Below, piece after piece: positions 1 through 5,399 of a stretch of 6,069 nucleotides of DNA; the first letter of the stretch is position 1; each line of letters starts with the position of its first letter. The DNA is from Planctomycetota bacterium (GTDB taxonomy: Bacteria > Planctomycetota > Planctomycetia > Pirellulales > Pirellulaceae), in assembly GCA_019347795.1 (NCBI GenBank), contig JAHWKS010000392.1, positions 1 to 6,069 on the forward strand, written 5' to 3'. Below the pieces are notes generated by a model. It saw only the letters and a program-made list of their open reading frames with translations. It ran no database searches and was not told the origin of the DNA. A program made the translations under genes and the position numbers.

Positions 1-91
1 ACAGCACTTCAGCGGGCAGACGCCGGGCAATCGCCGGGCTGAAGTTCCGCTCGTCCTAACTGTTGGTCTCATTGGAAGTCATCGATAGCTG
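1..91 (-). pseudogene. In-frame DUF1553 remnant downstream of the premature stop
   Basis: Reading the minus strand on past the TAA at 92-94, without changing frame, gives QLSMTSNETNS, a TAG stop (56-58), then DERNFSPAIARRLPAEVL up to the window edge. The blocks QLS, NETN, DERNFS and RRLPAEVL match the conserved middle of DUF1553 as I know it from planctomycete proteins. The gene therefore originally ran through this point and beyond the window. Two different nonsense codons lie 12 codons apart and no frameshift is needed. Either the gene is a young pseudogene or the assembly has errors near this end. Readthrough or recoding is unlikely, because intact neighbours end in TAG and TGA. Confidence 0.8.
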
Positions 92-2041
92 TTAGGCCTG
101 GCTGCGGGCGTTCTCGCGGTGATGCCATTTCATATGGTAGCCGTGATCCCTGAAGCCCTCCTCCAGGTAGTCAAGCAAGGCGGCGTTGCTCGGCGGGTTG
201 GCCAGATTCATATCATCGGGCGGATCAATAATTCCCGCGCCGAAGTACTCGGCCCAGACCCGGTTGACGAACACGCGGGCGAAATAGGGGTTGTCCTTGC
301 GGCGCATCCAGTCCATCAGCGCCTGGCGCGGATCCTCGTCCGCGTCGAGATCGATGTCCCTGCCGCCAAGGACGCGCGGCGCGACGGGGTCGGGGACCTC
401 TTCGACGCGGCCCTTTTTCCCGACCCGCGCGCCCGCCTCGGCGAGGAAGACCTCCAACCAAGGGACAACCTGCCCCTGTTGCGCCCGACGAAGCCGCGCC
501 CGCACACGTTGCGACTGGTTGCCCTTGTCCCCCAGCTTGTCGAGCATCTGCTGGTACGTCTTGCGATCGTCAGGAGGGATGCCGAAGCCGATCCGGTTAA
601 AGAGCGCCGTGAACCCCTGGAAGTCTTCCTGGGTCCACTGGTCGAACGGATGCTTGTGGCACTGCGCACACTCGATTCGCACGCCGAGGAAGGCGTAGCT
701 GAAATTCAAGGCCCGCTCTTCCGGCAGGCGGAGGCTGCGCTTGGCCCAGTAATAGGGCATCGTGTCCCGGGCGGTGAAGTCGGCGGGGTCCTCCGCGCGG
801 TAGTACGCCGACTCCTCCTCGACGTAATCCCGGTAACTCGCGCCCCGCGCCCGGCTGCGCCCCAGGACGATTCCCTCCACCAACTGGTCGTACCCGACGT
901 TCTCCCGCACGCGCCTCGCGATCCACTCGTACCAGTGCCGGGCGTATTCCTCCGGAGGCGCCTGGTCCTCAAAGTGAGTCGGCGAGGCGCCGGTGATCTC
1001 GCACAGTTGCGTGGTCCAGCGGGCGACGTAGGTCGGCCGCTCCAGCAGCTCCTCAATCTTCCTGGCCCGTTTCCCGGGCGACGTGTCGGCGAGGAAGGTC
1101 TCAATCTCCTGCGGCGTCGGCAACGCGCCTGTCATGTCGAGGCTGACGCGGCGGAGAAACTCGGCGTCGGAGCAGATCTCCGACGGCACGATTCCCAGCT
1201 TGCGCAGCTTGGCGACGATCAATTCATCGATCTTCGTCGGCGTCGGCACGTCGGGATATTGGGGACCGATGCGCTCGGACACCGGCCGCAGAACCGGAGC
1301 GACCGCCACTCCGCTGTCGTAGAAGGCGATGATGTGCGTGTCCCCTCGCTCCTTGCTCGTCACGACGCCGTCGCCGTCAACCTCGGCAATTGACTCATCG
1401 TTCGTCTGATACCGGCACAGCGGCGTAACGTCTTCCACCGACCCGTCAGACCATTCGGCGAACACACGAAGAGCCGCGCGCTCGCCGGCGCTGGAGAAAA
1501 CGATCTCGCGCGGCGCCGCCGTCAGATTCACCAACTTGGGAGCATTGGGCTCGACGCCGCGAGCGCCCGATTCGATCCACCGCCGGATCAGATGGAATTG
1601 CCAACTGCCGGGCTCGAACCGCTGGCCGCCGCCGTGCTCGTCCCCGTGCGTCGGCTTGTAGAGCATCAGGCTGCCGGCGGGGTCGGCGACGTCGGCCCGC
1701 GGCGCTTCGCCGCCCGTAAGCGCCTCGTGGTCGGCATGGTAGTCGTATCCGAAGAGCGAGAGTCGGAAGCCCCCCTGGCCCTGGAACGAGCCGTGGCAGG
1801 CCCGTCCGTTGCACCCGAGCCGGCCCAACAAAGGCACGAGATGGCGCCTGAAATCGGGAACCTCCTGGGCGCCGGCGGCCCGGTATCGTTCGTGTGCCGG
1901 GCTGATCGCTTGCGCCGCGGCGGTCAAATCTTCCGAGCGGACGATTCCTGCGCCCGTCGTCCACAAGCTCAGAAGCATCAGGGCAATCAGAGCACGTGAC
2001 CCGGCGCCGGACCTTGGTTCACATCGGCTCGGTCTTCGCAT
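92..2041 (-). CDS. Secreted DUF1549/DUF1553 protein with cytochrome-like and Ig-like domains, prematurely stopped
   Basis: This is a 649-residue exported protein of the planctomycete PSCyt type. A basic N-terminus and hydrophobic stretch (about residues 16-37) form a signal peptide. A cytochrome-like region follows, with a CX4CH motif (CNGRACH, 77-83). A bacterial Ig-like (BIG2-type) domain spans about 169-250 and DUF1549 about 269-480, the latter including a canonical CAQCH haem-type motif (458-462). The start of DUF1553 (about 570-649) contains FVNRVWAEYFG. The biochemical role of the family is unknown; c-type haem binding and a polymer-degradation or redox role are often inferred. I chose the ATG at 2041 because it is preceded by GGAGGGGGAG with a 6-base spacer and directly begins the signal peptide; the upstream ATG at 2209 would add 56 residues without export features. 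The DUF1553 domain is cut short by TAA at 92-94, although homologous sequence continues in frame beyond it. The gene is therefore probably a pseudogene or carries sequence errors. Family assignment is firm; functionality is doubtful. Confidence 0.88.
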   Translation of the reverse strand: MRRPSRCEPRSGAGSRALIALMLLSLWTTGAGIVRSEDLTAAAQAISPAHERYRAAGAQEVPDFRRHLVPLLGRLGCNGRACHGSFQGQGGFRLSLFGYDYHADHEALTGGEAPRADVADPAGSLMLYKPTHGDEHGGGQRFEPGSWQFHLIRRWIESGARGVEPNAPKLVNLTAAPREIVFSSAGERAALRVFAEWSDGSVEDVTPLCRYQTNDESIAEVDGDGVVTSKERGDTHIIAFYDSGVAVAPVLRPVSERIGPQYPDVPTPTKIDELIVAKLRKLGIVPSEICSDAEFLRRVSLDMTGALPTPQEIETFLADTSPGKRARKIEELLERPTYVARWTTQLCEITGASPTHFEDQAPPEEYARHWYEWIARRVRENVGYDQLVEGIVLGRSRARGASYRDYVEEESAYYRAEDPADFTARDTMPYYWAKRSLRLPEERALNFSYAFLGVRIECAQCHKHPFDQWTQEDFQGFTALFNRIGFGIPPDDRKTYQQMLDKLGDKGNQSQRVRARLRRAQQGQVVPWLEVFLAEAGARVGKKGRVEEVPDPVAPRVLGGRDIDLDADEDPRQALMDWMRRKDNPYFARVFVNRVWAEYFGAGIIDPPDDMNLANPPSNAALLDYLEEGFRDHGYHMKWHHRENARSQA

Positions 2042-2047
2042 GAGGTT

Positions 2048-2057
2048 CTCCCCCTCC
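2048..2057 (-). promoter_or_regulatory. Strong Shine-Dalgarno site that fixes the DUF1549/DUF1553 start
   Basis: The minus strand reads GGAGGGGGAG followed by six bases and then ATG at 2041. This purine-rich site decides the start over the in-frame ATG 168 bases upstream at 2209. Confidence 0.75.
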
Positions 2058-2120
2058 GAGCAGGATCGACCTTCTTTGTAGAAATAGATGCGCGAGCTAC
2101 CGAATCTATTGCCGCTTGTG

Positions 2121-2141
2121 CCGGACTTTCGAGAGTCCCGG
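2121..2141. repeat. Imperfect palindrome in the leader of the DUF1549/DUF1553 gene
   Basis: CCGGACT and AGTCCCGG flank TTCGAG. The central 16 bases (GGACTTTCGAGAGTCC) are self-complementary apart from one G/T pair, and the outer CC/GG pairs form if one C is bulged. The dyad lies about 80 bases upstream of the ATG at 2041. It could be an operator for a dimeric regulator or an RNA hairpin in the leader. There is no T-run beside it, so a terminator is unlikely. Confidence 0.45.
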
Positions 2142-2200
2142 AGCCTGACGATCCAATAAGCCAACGCCAAACGCAGGTCGGCCGCTCCTCGCTCAGCCCG

Positions 2201-2239
2201 CCGCCGCATTCATCAATGATTTTTTATGATTGCGGGCGG
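2201..2239. repeat. Long inverted repeat with an AT-rich centre in the divergent region
   Basis: The arms are CCGCATTCAT (2204-2213) and ATGATTGCGG (2226-2235). They are complementary at nine of ten positions and flank the 12-base AT-rich spacer CAATGATTTTTT. Outer CCG (2201-2203) and CGG (2237-2239) extend the pairing if G2236 is bulged. The site lies between the two divergent genes, about 90 bases upstream of the rightward -35 element. It could be an operator or a cruciform-prone element. The T-run lies in the loop rather than after the stem, which argues against an intrinsic terminator. Confidence 0.45.
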
Positions 2240-2258
2240 CGGATGTCAACGGTCACCG

Positions 2259-2324
2259 CGATCGCAAAGTTCCCAACGATCGCCGCACAAATCGCCCTCT
2301 TCGATTCCCCCGCCGCCCGATCGC
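2259..2324. repeat. Three copies of CGATCGC upstream of the rightward promoter
   Basis: CGATCGC occurs at 2259-2265, 2277-2283 and 2318-2324, the last copy ending five bases before the -35 element. Its CGATCG core is palindromic. The spacings (18 and 41 bases) are irregular, so this may be chance in GC-rich DNA, methylation-related (GATC cores) or a set of regulator half-sites. Confidence 0.3.
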
Positions 2325-2329
2325 TCCTC

Positions 2330-2358
2330 TTGGAGGCTCGCGTTTGATTTGCCATAAT
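2330..2358 (+). promoter_or_regulatory. Sigma-70-like promoter for the TIM-barrel gene
   Basis: TTGGAG (2330-2335) and CATAAT (2353-2358) are separated by exactly 17 bases. The -10 matches the TATAAT consensus at five of six positions and the -35 matches TTGACA at four of six. A start of transcription near 2365 would give a leader of about 70 bases. It is the best promoter-like pair I found in the window and is correctly placed for the rightward gene. The call is by pattern only. Confidence 0.55.
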
Positions 2359-2382
2359 GTGCGGCTTCGGCGAAGGTTGCGC

Positions 2383-2401
2383 AGCGTTCCCGGTGAACGC
2401 T
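2383..2401 (+). other. Stem-loop in the 5' leader of the TIM-barrel gene
   Basis: AGCGTTC (2383-2389) and GAACGCT (2395-2401) are perfect complements, giving a 7-base-pair stem with loop CCGGT. The structure lies between the predicted transcription start and the ribosome binding site at 2423-2428. It does not occlude the binding site and is not followed by a T-run. A role in transcript stability or as an operator dyad is possible but unproven. Confidence 0.4.
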
Positions 2402-2433
2402 CACAATAGAACATCCCCAGCGAAGGAGCCTCC

Positions 2434-3417
2434 ATGTATAAGAGTCTGGCGCCCCAGGCAATCGGCGTTTCGGGTCGGCAGAGCGAGCTGATCGAGATGG
2501 CCCTCACCTATGGGTTCAAGGGCATGAACGTCGACATGCGGGAGTTCGCGCGGAAGGTGGCCAACCGCGGGATGGACGCCGCCGCACGCTACATGCACAG
2601 CGCCCAGGTCCGGCTCGGGTTCCACGTGAGCGGCTTTGAGCTGCCGGTCCGCTGGGCCGACGACGAGGCGGCCTACAAGCAAGACATGGAGAAGCTGCCG
2701 AAAACCGCCGAGGTGGCCAAGTCCCTCGGCGCCCAGGGCTGCTATGCCTACGTGCTCCCGGCCAGCGACGGACTTCCCTACCACGAGTGCTTCGCCTTCC
2801 ACCAGCAGCGGCTGGGGCCGGTGGCCAATGAGTTGGCCAGGCATGACATTCAGCTCGGCCTGGGCTTCTATTCCACCCCCGCCCGGCGGAAAGACAAGAA
2901 GTACGAGTTCATTTACGAGGTCGAGCCGTTCCTGAAGCTGATCGAAACGCTGGGCGTGGCGAACGTGGGTGTGGTGGTCGATTTATGGCACTGGCATTTC
3001 GGCGGAGGGACGCTCGATCAGATCAAGCAGTTGAAGGCGGACCAGGTCGTCAACGTGCGGCTGGCGGACGTCGCCGAGGACGTCGATCCCGCCAAACAGA
3101 CCGATGAGCAACGGCTGCTGCCCGGGAAAACCGGCGTGATCGACTCCGCCGGCGTGCTTCGCATCCTGGGCGAGATGGAATACGCGGGCCCGGTCACCCC
3201 CTACGCCAACGTCCGCCTTTCCTCCACCGGCCTGACCCGCGACCGCATCGTTCGCCTGGCGGGCGAGGCGGTGGACGCCGTGTGGCAGGAAGCCGGCTTG
3301 AACCGCCACGGCCGCCTCGCCCCGGATGAGGACGAAGACCTCGTCGGCGCCGCCGTCGGCGCGGAAGAAGAGGAGGAATTCACGCCTCCCATCGAGGAGG
3401 GAGAAGAAGGAGAGTGA
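2434..3417 (+). CDS. Sugar phosphate isomerase/epimerase-like TIM-barrel protein
   Basis: This 327-residue protein resembles the xylose-isomerase-like TIM-barrel (AP-endonuclease family 2) group, whose members isomerise or epimerise sugars with a divalent metal. Family-like features are the N-terminal region ending GFKGMNVD (27-34), the central VVVDLWHWHFGGG (180-192, with D183, H186 and H188), NVRLADVAEDVD (207-218), LLPGKTGVID (228-237) and YAGPV (250-254). No signal peptide is seen, so it is probably cytoplasmic. Two expected metal-binding glutamates appear to be replaced: GLGF (142-145) where relatives have GLEF, and GPVTPY (252-257) where relatives have a glutamate near the last position. 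Catalysis may therefore be altered or lost. The C-terminus from about residue 297 is a strongly acidic tail. The ATG at 2434 follows AAGGAG (2423-2428) with a 5-base spacer. The substrate cannot be inferred. Fold assignment is confident; activity is not. Confidence 0.82.
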   Translation: MYKSLAPQAIGVSGRQSELIEMALTYGFKGMNVDMREFARKVANRGMDAAARYMHSAQVRLGFHVSGFELPVRWADDEAAYKQDMEKLPKTAEVAKSLGAQGCYAYVLPASDGLPYHECFAFHQQRLGPVANELARHDIQLGLGFYSTPARRKDKKYEFIYEVEPFLKLIETLGVANVGVVVDLWHWHFGGGTLDQIKQLKADQVVNVRLADVAEDVDPAKQTDEQRLLPGKTGVIDSAGVLRILGEMEYAGPVTPYANVRLSSTGLTRDRIVRLAGEAVDAVWQEAGLNRHGRLAPDEDEDLVGAAVGAEEEEEFTPPIEEGEEGE

Positions 3418-3464
3418 GTCCGGCGTCAGCGACGCGGCTCTGAAGAACGGAAGCAATCAGCGGC

Positions 3465-3485
3465 GGGGCGCGCCACGCGCGCCCC
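3465..3485 (+). other. GC-rich intercistronic hairpin
   Basis: GGGGCGCG (3465-3472) and CGCGCCCC (3478-3485) form a perfect 8-base-pair stem around CCACG. It lies in the 83-base gap after the TIM-barrel gene and ends six bases before the purine-rich binding site (GGAAGGA, 3491-3497) of the nuclease gene. No T-run follows, so it is not a standard intrinsic terminator. It could stabilise the upstream transcript or reduce translation of the downstream one. Confidence 0.45.
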
Positions 3486-3500
3486 AAGTCGGAAGGATCC

Positions 3501-4460
3501 ATGTTCCACTACGACGGGGGGCTGAAACTCACGCGAATCGATCTGGCGATCGATTTCTGCCGCCGTCAGCCGCGCGGATTTATCTCGCACGCTCATGCCG
3601 ATCATATCGGCCGGCATGAGCTGGCCTTCTGCACGCCCGCGACGTCGCGGTTCTATCAGCACCGGCTGGGACCGCGGCAAGTGAGGGAGATGCCGTACTT
3701 CCAGCCGTTGAACTGGGAAGGCTTCCGCCTGACGGCGTTCCCCGCCGGCCACATCTTCGGCTCGGCGATGCTCCTGGCCGAGGACGGCGGACGCAGCCTC
3801 CTCTACACCGGCGACTTCAAGCTCGGCGAGTCGGCCACCGCCGACCCGGCCGATCCGCCGCGGGCCGACGTGCTGGTGATGGAGAGCACCTTCGGCGATC
3901 CGCAGTACCGCCTCCCGCCGCGGCAGCGGGTGATCGAGCAGCTTCTGGACGTAGTGCGCGACGCGCTGGACCGCGGCTTCACGCCGGTCCTTCAGGCCTA
4001 CGTGCTGGGGAAGGCCCAGGAGGTGACGCGGATTCTCACCACCGCGGGAATCCCCGTCCTCCAGCACCCGGCGATCTACGCCGTGAGCCGCATTTACGAG
4101 GCATGCGGTTGCTCGCTGGGCGCCTGCCGCGAGTACCCGGGGCGCCCGCTCCCGGACCACGCCGTGGTGATTCCGCCCGCGGGACAGCGTGTGGCGCGGC
4201 TGGAAGGCATCCGCCGCAAAGTTACGATCGCCGTGAGCGGCTGGGCCGCCGCGCCGCGCACGCGGCGCTGGCTCAAGGCCGAGCACGCCTTCCCGCTCTC
4301 GGACCATGCCGATTACGACGAGCTGCTGGAGCTTGTGCGCCGCGTTGCGCCCGGCGTCGTCTACTGCACCCACGGGCCGGAGTCCTTCGTCGCCCGGCTT
4401 CAGAAACTCGGCTACGACGCCCGCGTCCTGGGGAAGCCGCACCAGAAGCGGTTGTTTTAG
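3501..4460 (+). CDS. MBL-fold/beta-CASP nuclease, ligase-associated DNA exonuclease-like
   Basis: This 319-residue protein is a metallo-beta-lactamase-fold nuclease. HAHADH (30-35), the histidine in PAGHIFGSA (H84) and D105 in TGDFKLG supply the two-metal site. Beta-CASP motifs follow: E128 in ESTFG, H269 in LSDHADY and H291 in CTHG. The blocks ESTFGDPQYRLPP (128-140), YVLGKAQE (167-174), VSGW (245-248) and LSDHADY (266-272) resemble the bacterial ligase-associated DNA exonucleases more than RNase J or lactamase-type hydrolases, and the length is near that family's usual size. These enzymes are predicted to process DNA ends alongside an ATP-dependent ligase and helicase, but neither partner lies in this window. 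All expected catalytic residues are present and no signal peptide is seen. The ATG at 3501 follows GGAAGGA with a short 3-base spacer. An RNA-processing role as in CPSF73-like proteins is the main alternative. Confidence 0.87.
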   Translation: MFHYDGGLKLTRIDLAIDFCRRQPRGFISHAHADHIGRHELAFCTPATSRFYQHRLGPRQVREMPYFQPLNWEGFRLTAFPAGHIFGSAMLLAEDGGRSLLYTGDFKLGESATADPADPPRADVLVMESTFGDPQYRLPPRQRVIEQLLDVVRDALDRGFTPVLQAYVLGKAQEVTRILTTAGIPVLQHPAIYAVSRIYEACGCSLGACREYPGRPLPDHAVVIPPAGQRVARLEGIRRKVTIAVSGWAAAPRTRRWLKAEHAFPLSDHADYDELLELVRRVAPGVVYCTHGPESFVARLQKLGYDARVLGKPHQKRLF

Positions 4461-4512
4461 GCAATTGACGATTTCGGTGCTCCGCGAACGCGGCTCTTGC
4501 GAATCGGGGGCT

Positions 4513-4529
4513 CCTCGGCTCTACTGAGG
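4513..4529 (+). terminator. Possible weak intrinsic terminator after the nuclease gene
   Basis: CCTCGG and CTGAGG pair as a 6-base stem (one G-T pair) around loop CTCTA. The following GTGTTGCTTTCC is moderately T-rich but interrupted. The stem is 52 bases past the TAG of the nuclease gene. This is a weak candidate that could equally be a chance hairpin. Confidence 0.22.
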
Positions 4530-4600
4530 GTGTTGCTTTCCTAAGCGGGACATCGATCTTGTCTCGTCCCGTCACGTGTCTCTCATTTGCGATTCTCCCC

Positions 4601-5302
4601 ATGTCTGATCAAAGCGAAGGCTCCGCGCCTGCGGAGTCTCAAACCATCGACTCGCGTCTTAAGCCACGGCGGCTGCGACCGGCCGTGCTCATTGTTTGTG
4701 CGGTGGTGGGCGTGGTGATTGGGGCCGGGGCGGTCGTGGCGACGCAGCATTTCAGCGGCTTGAGGTCTTACGGGGGACCGCCGCTGCGGAAGTGGAACGA
4801 TGCTCCCTTCATCACTACGCCCGACGACGTGGTGGAGAAGCTGCTGGACGTGGCCGAGGTGAAAGAGGGAGAGTTGCTCTACGACCTGGGCTGCGGCGAC
4901 GGCCGGATCGCCATCGCCGCCGCCAAGCGCGGGTGCCGGGCGAAGGGGTACGACATCGACGCCGATCTGATCCGGCAGTCGCGCGAAAATGCCCGCGAGG
5001 CGGGGGTGGAGGACCTCGTGGAATTCGAGCAGCGGGATGTCTTCACCCTCGACCTCAGCGACGCGGACGTAGTGGCAATCTACCTCCTGCCGCAGTATCT
5101 GCAGCGGCTCATGCCGCAGTTCGACGAGATGCGTCCGGGAACGCGGATCGTCGCGCACGACTTCTTCATCGAAGGCGTGCCGCACGACAAAGAGATCATA
5201 TTCGTCAGCGAAGAGAGCCGCCGCGAGCATAACCTCTACTACTGGAGGACGCCCCTGGACACCACCAACATGAAGCCCCTCGCGCCGTTCATCTACGAGT
5301 AG
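4601..5302 (+). CDS. Membrane-anchored class I SAM-dependent methyltransferase, FAM173-like
   Basis: From the ATG at 4601 this is a 233-residue protein. A short polar N-terminus and basic cluster (KPRRLRP, 21-27) precede one hydrophobic segment (about 28-48), suggesting an inner-membrane anchor with a short cytoplasmic N-terminus. The methyltransferase domain begins with the pre-domain block PFITTPDDVVEKLL (69-82). Motif I is DLGCGDGR (95-102), the acidic ribose-binding position is D118 or D120 in GYDID, and later motifs are YLLPQY (161-166) and VAHDF (184-188). This layout resembles the FAM173/ATPSCKMT lysine methyltransferases, whose eukaryotic members modify mitochondrial proteins including the ATP synthase c-subunit. 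The bacterial substrate is unknown. If the anchor is an ordinary N-in helix the catalytic domain would be periplasmic, where SAM is absent, so topology needs care. A TTG at 4559 would add 14 residues; neither start has a clear Shine-Dalgarno site. ATG is preferred. Confidence 0.84.
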   Translation: MSDQSEGSAPAESQTIDSRLKPRRLRPAVLIVCAVVGVVIGAGAVVATQHFSGLRSYGGPPLRKWNDAPFITTPDDVVEKLLDVAEVKEGELLYDLGCGDGRIAIAAAKRGCRAKGYDIDADLIRQSRENAREAGVEDLVEFEQRDVFTLDLSDADVVAIYLLPQYLQRLMPQFDEMRPGTRIVAHDFFIEGVPHDKEIIFVSEESRREHNLYYWRTPLDTTNMKPLAPFIYE

Positions 5303-5321
5303 AGACGAAGGGGTTAGAGGG

Positions 5322-5335
5322 AGTGACCGCTCACT
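5322..5335 (+). other. Small hairpin between the methyltransferase and AIM24 genes
   Basis: AGTGA and TCACT form a perfect 5-base-pair stem around CCGC, 20 bases after the methyltransferase stop. It is short, AT-containing and not followed by a T-run, so it is a weak candidate for any function and would not be expected to end transcription. Confidence 0.2.
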
Positions 5336-5399
5336 GGCGGACGGATGACGCACGGTGTATGCTCTTCGTGTTTCCGTTCGTTCGCTTGGGAGCCGCTTC

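Larger units (their letters stand above)
2042..2433. other. Divergent intergenic region of 392 bases
   Basis: This stretch separates the leftward DUF1549/DUF1553 gene from the rightward TIM-barrel gene, so it must carry the control signals for both. On the plus strand there is a sigma-70-like promoter and a 5'-UTR stem-loop. On the gene-1 side there are two dyads. A heptamer occurs three times just upstream of the rightward -35 element. I found no convincing -35/-10 pair for the leftward gene. Short open frames crossing the region on the minus strand show no recognisable protein and overlap the promoter, so I do not call them. Confidence 0.7.

Noticed and set aside
56..94. Recoding or an alternative genetic code to explain TAA and TAG inside DUF1553
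   Set aside because: Two different stop codons would need decoding, while neighbouring intact genes end normally in TGA and TAG; mutation or sequence error is simpler.
119..1393. Plus-strand open frame of 424 codons opposite the DUF1549/DUF1553 gene
   Set aside because: It is an antisense shadow in GC-rich DNA; the translation shows no recognisable domain, while the opposite strand has clear family motifs throughout.
2042..2209. N-terminal extension of the DUF1549/DUF1553 protein from the ATG at 2209
   Set aside because: It would bury the signal peptide 56 residues in, and the strong Shine-Dalgarno site before the ATG at 2041 supports the shorter protein.
2246..2507. Short minus-strand open frames of 71 and 84 codons over the divergent region
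   Set aside because: They overlap the rightward promoter and gene start, lack recognisable protein sequence and have no supporting start signals.
3426..4442. Minus-strand open frame of 338 codons opposite the nuclease gene
   Set aside because: It mirrors the well-conserved MBL/beta-CASP gene and has arginine-rich composition typical of GC shadows.
4465..4493. TTGACG as a -35 element for the methyltransferase gene
   Set aside because: No -10-like hexamer occurs at a suitable distance; the 17-base position reads ACGCGG.
4482..4493. CCGCGAACGCGG hairpin after the nuclease gene
   Set aside because: The loop would be only two bases and no T-run follows, so it is not supportable as a terminator.
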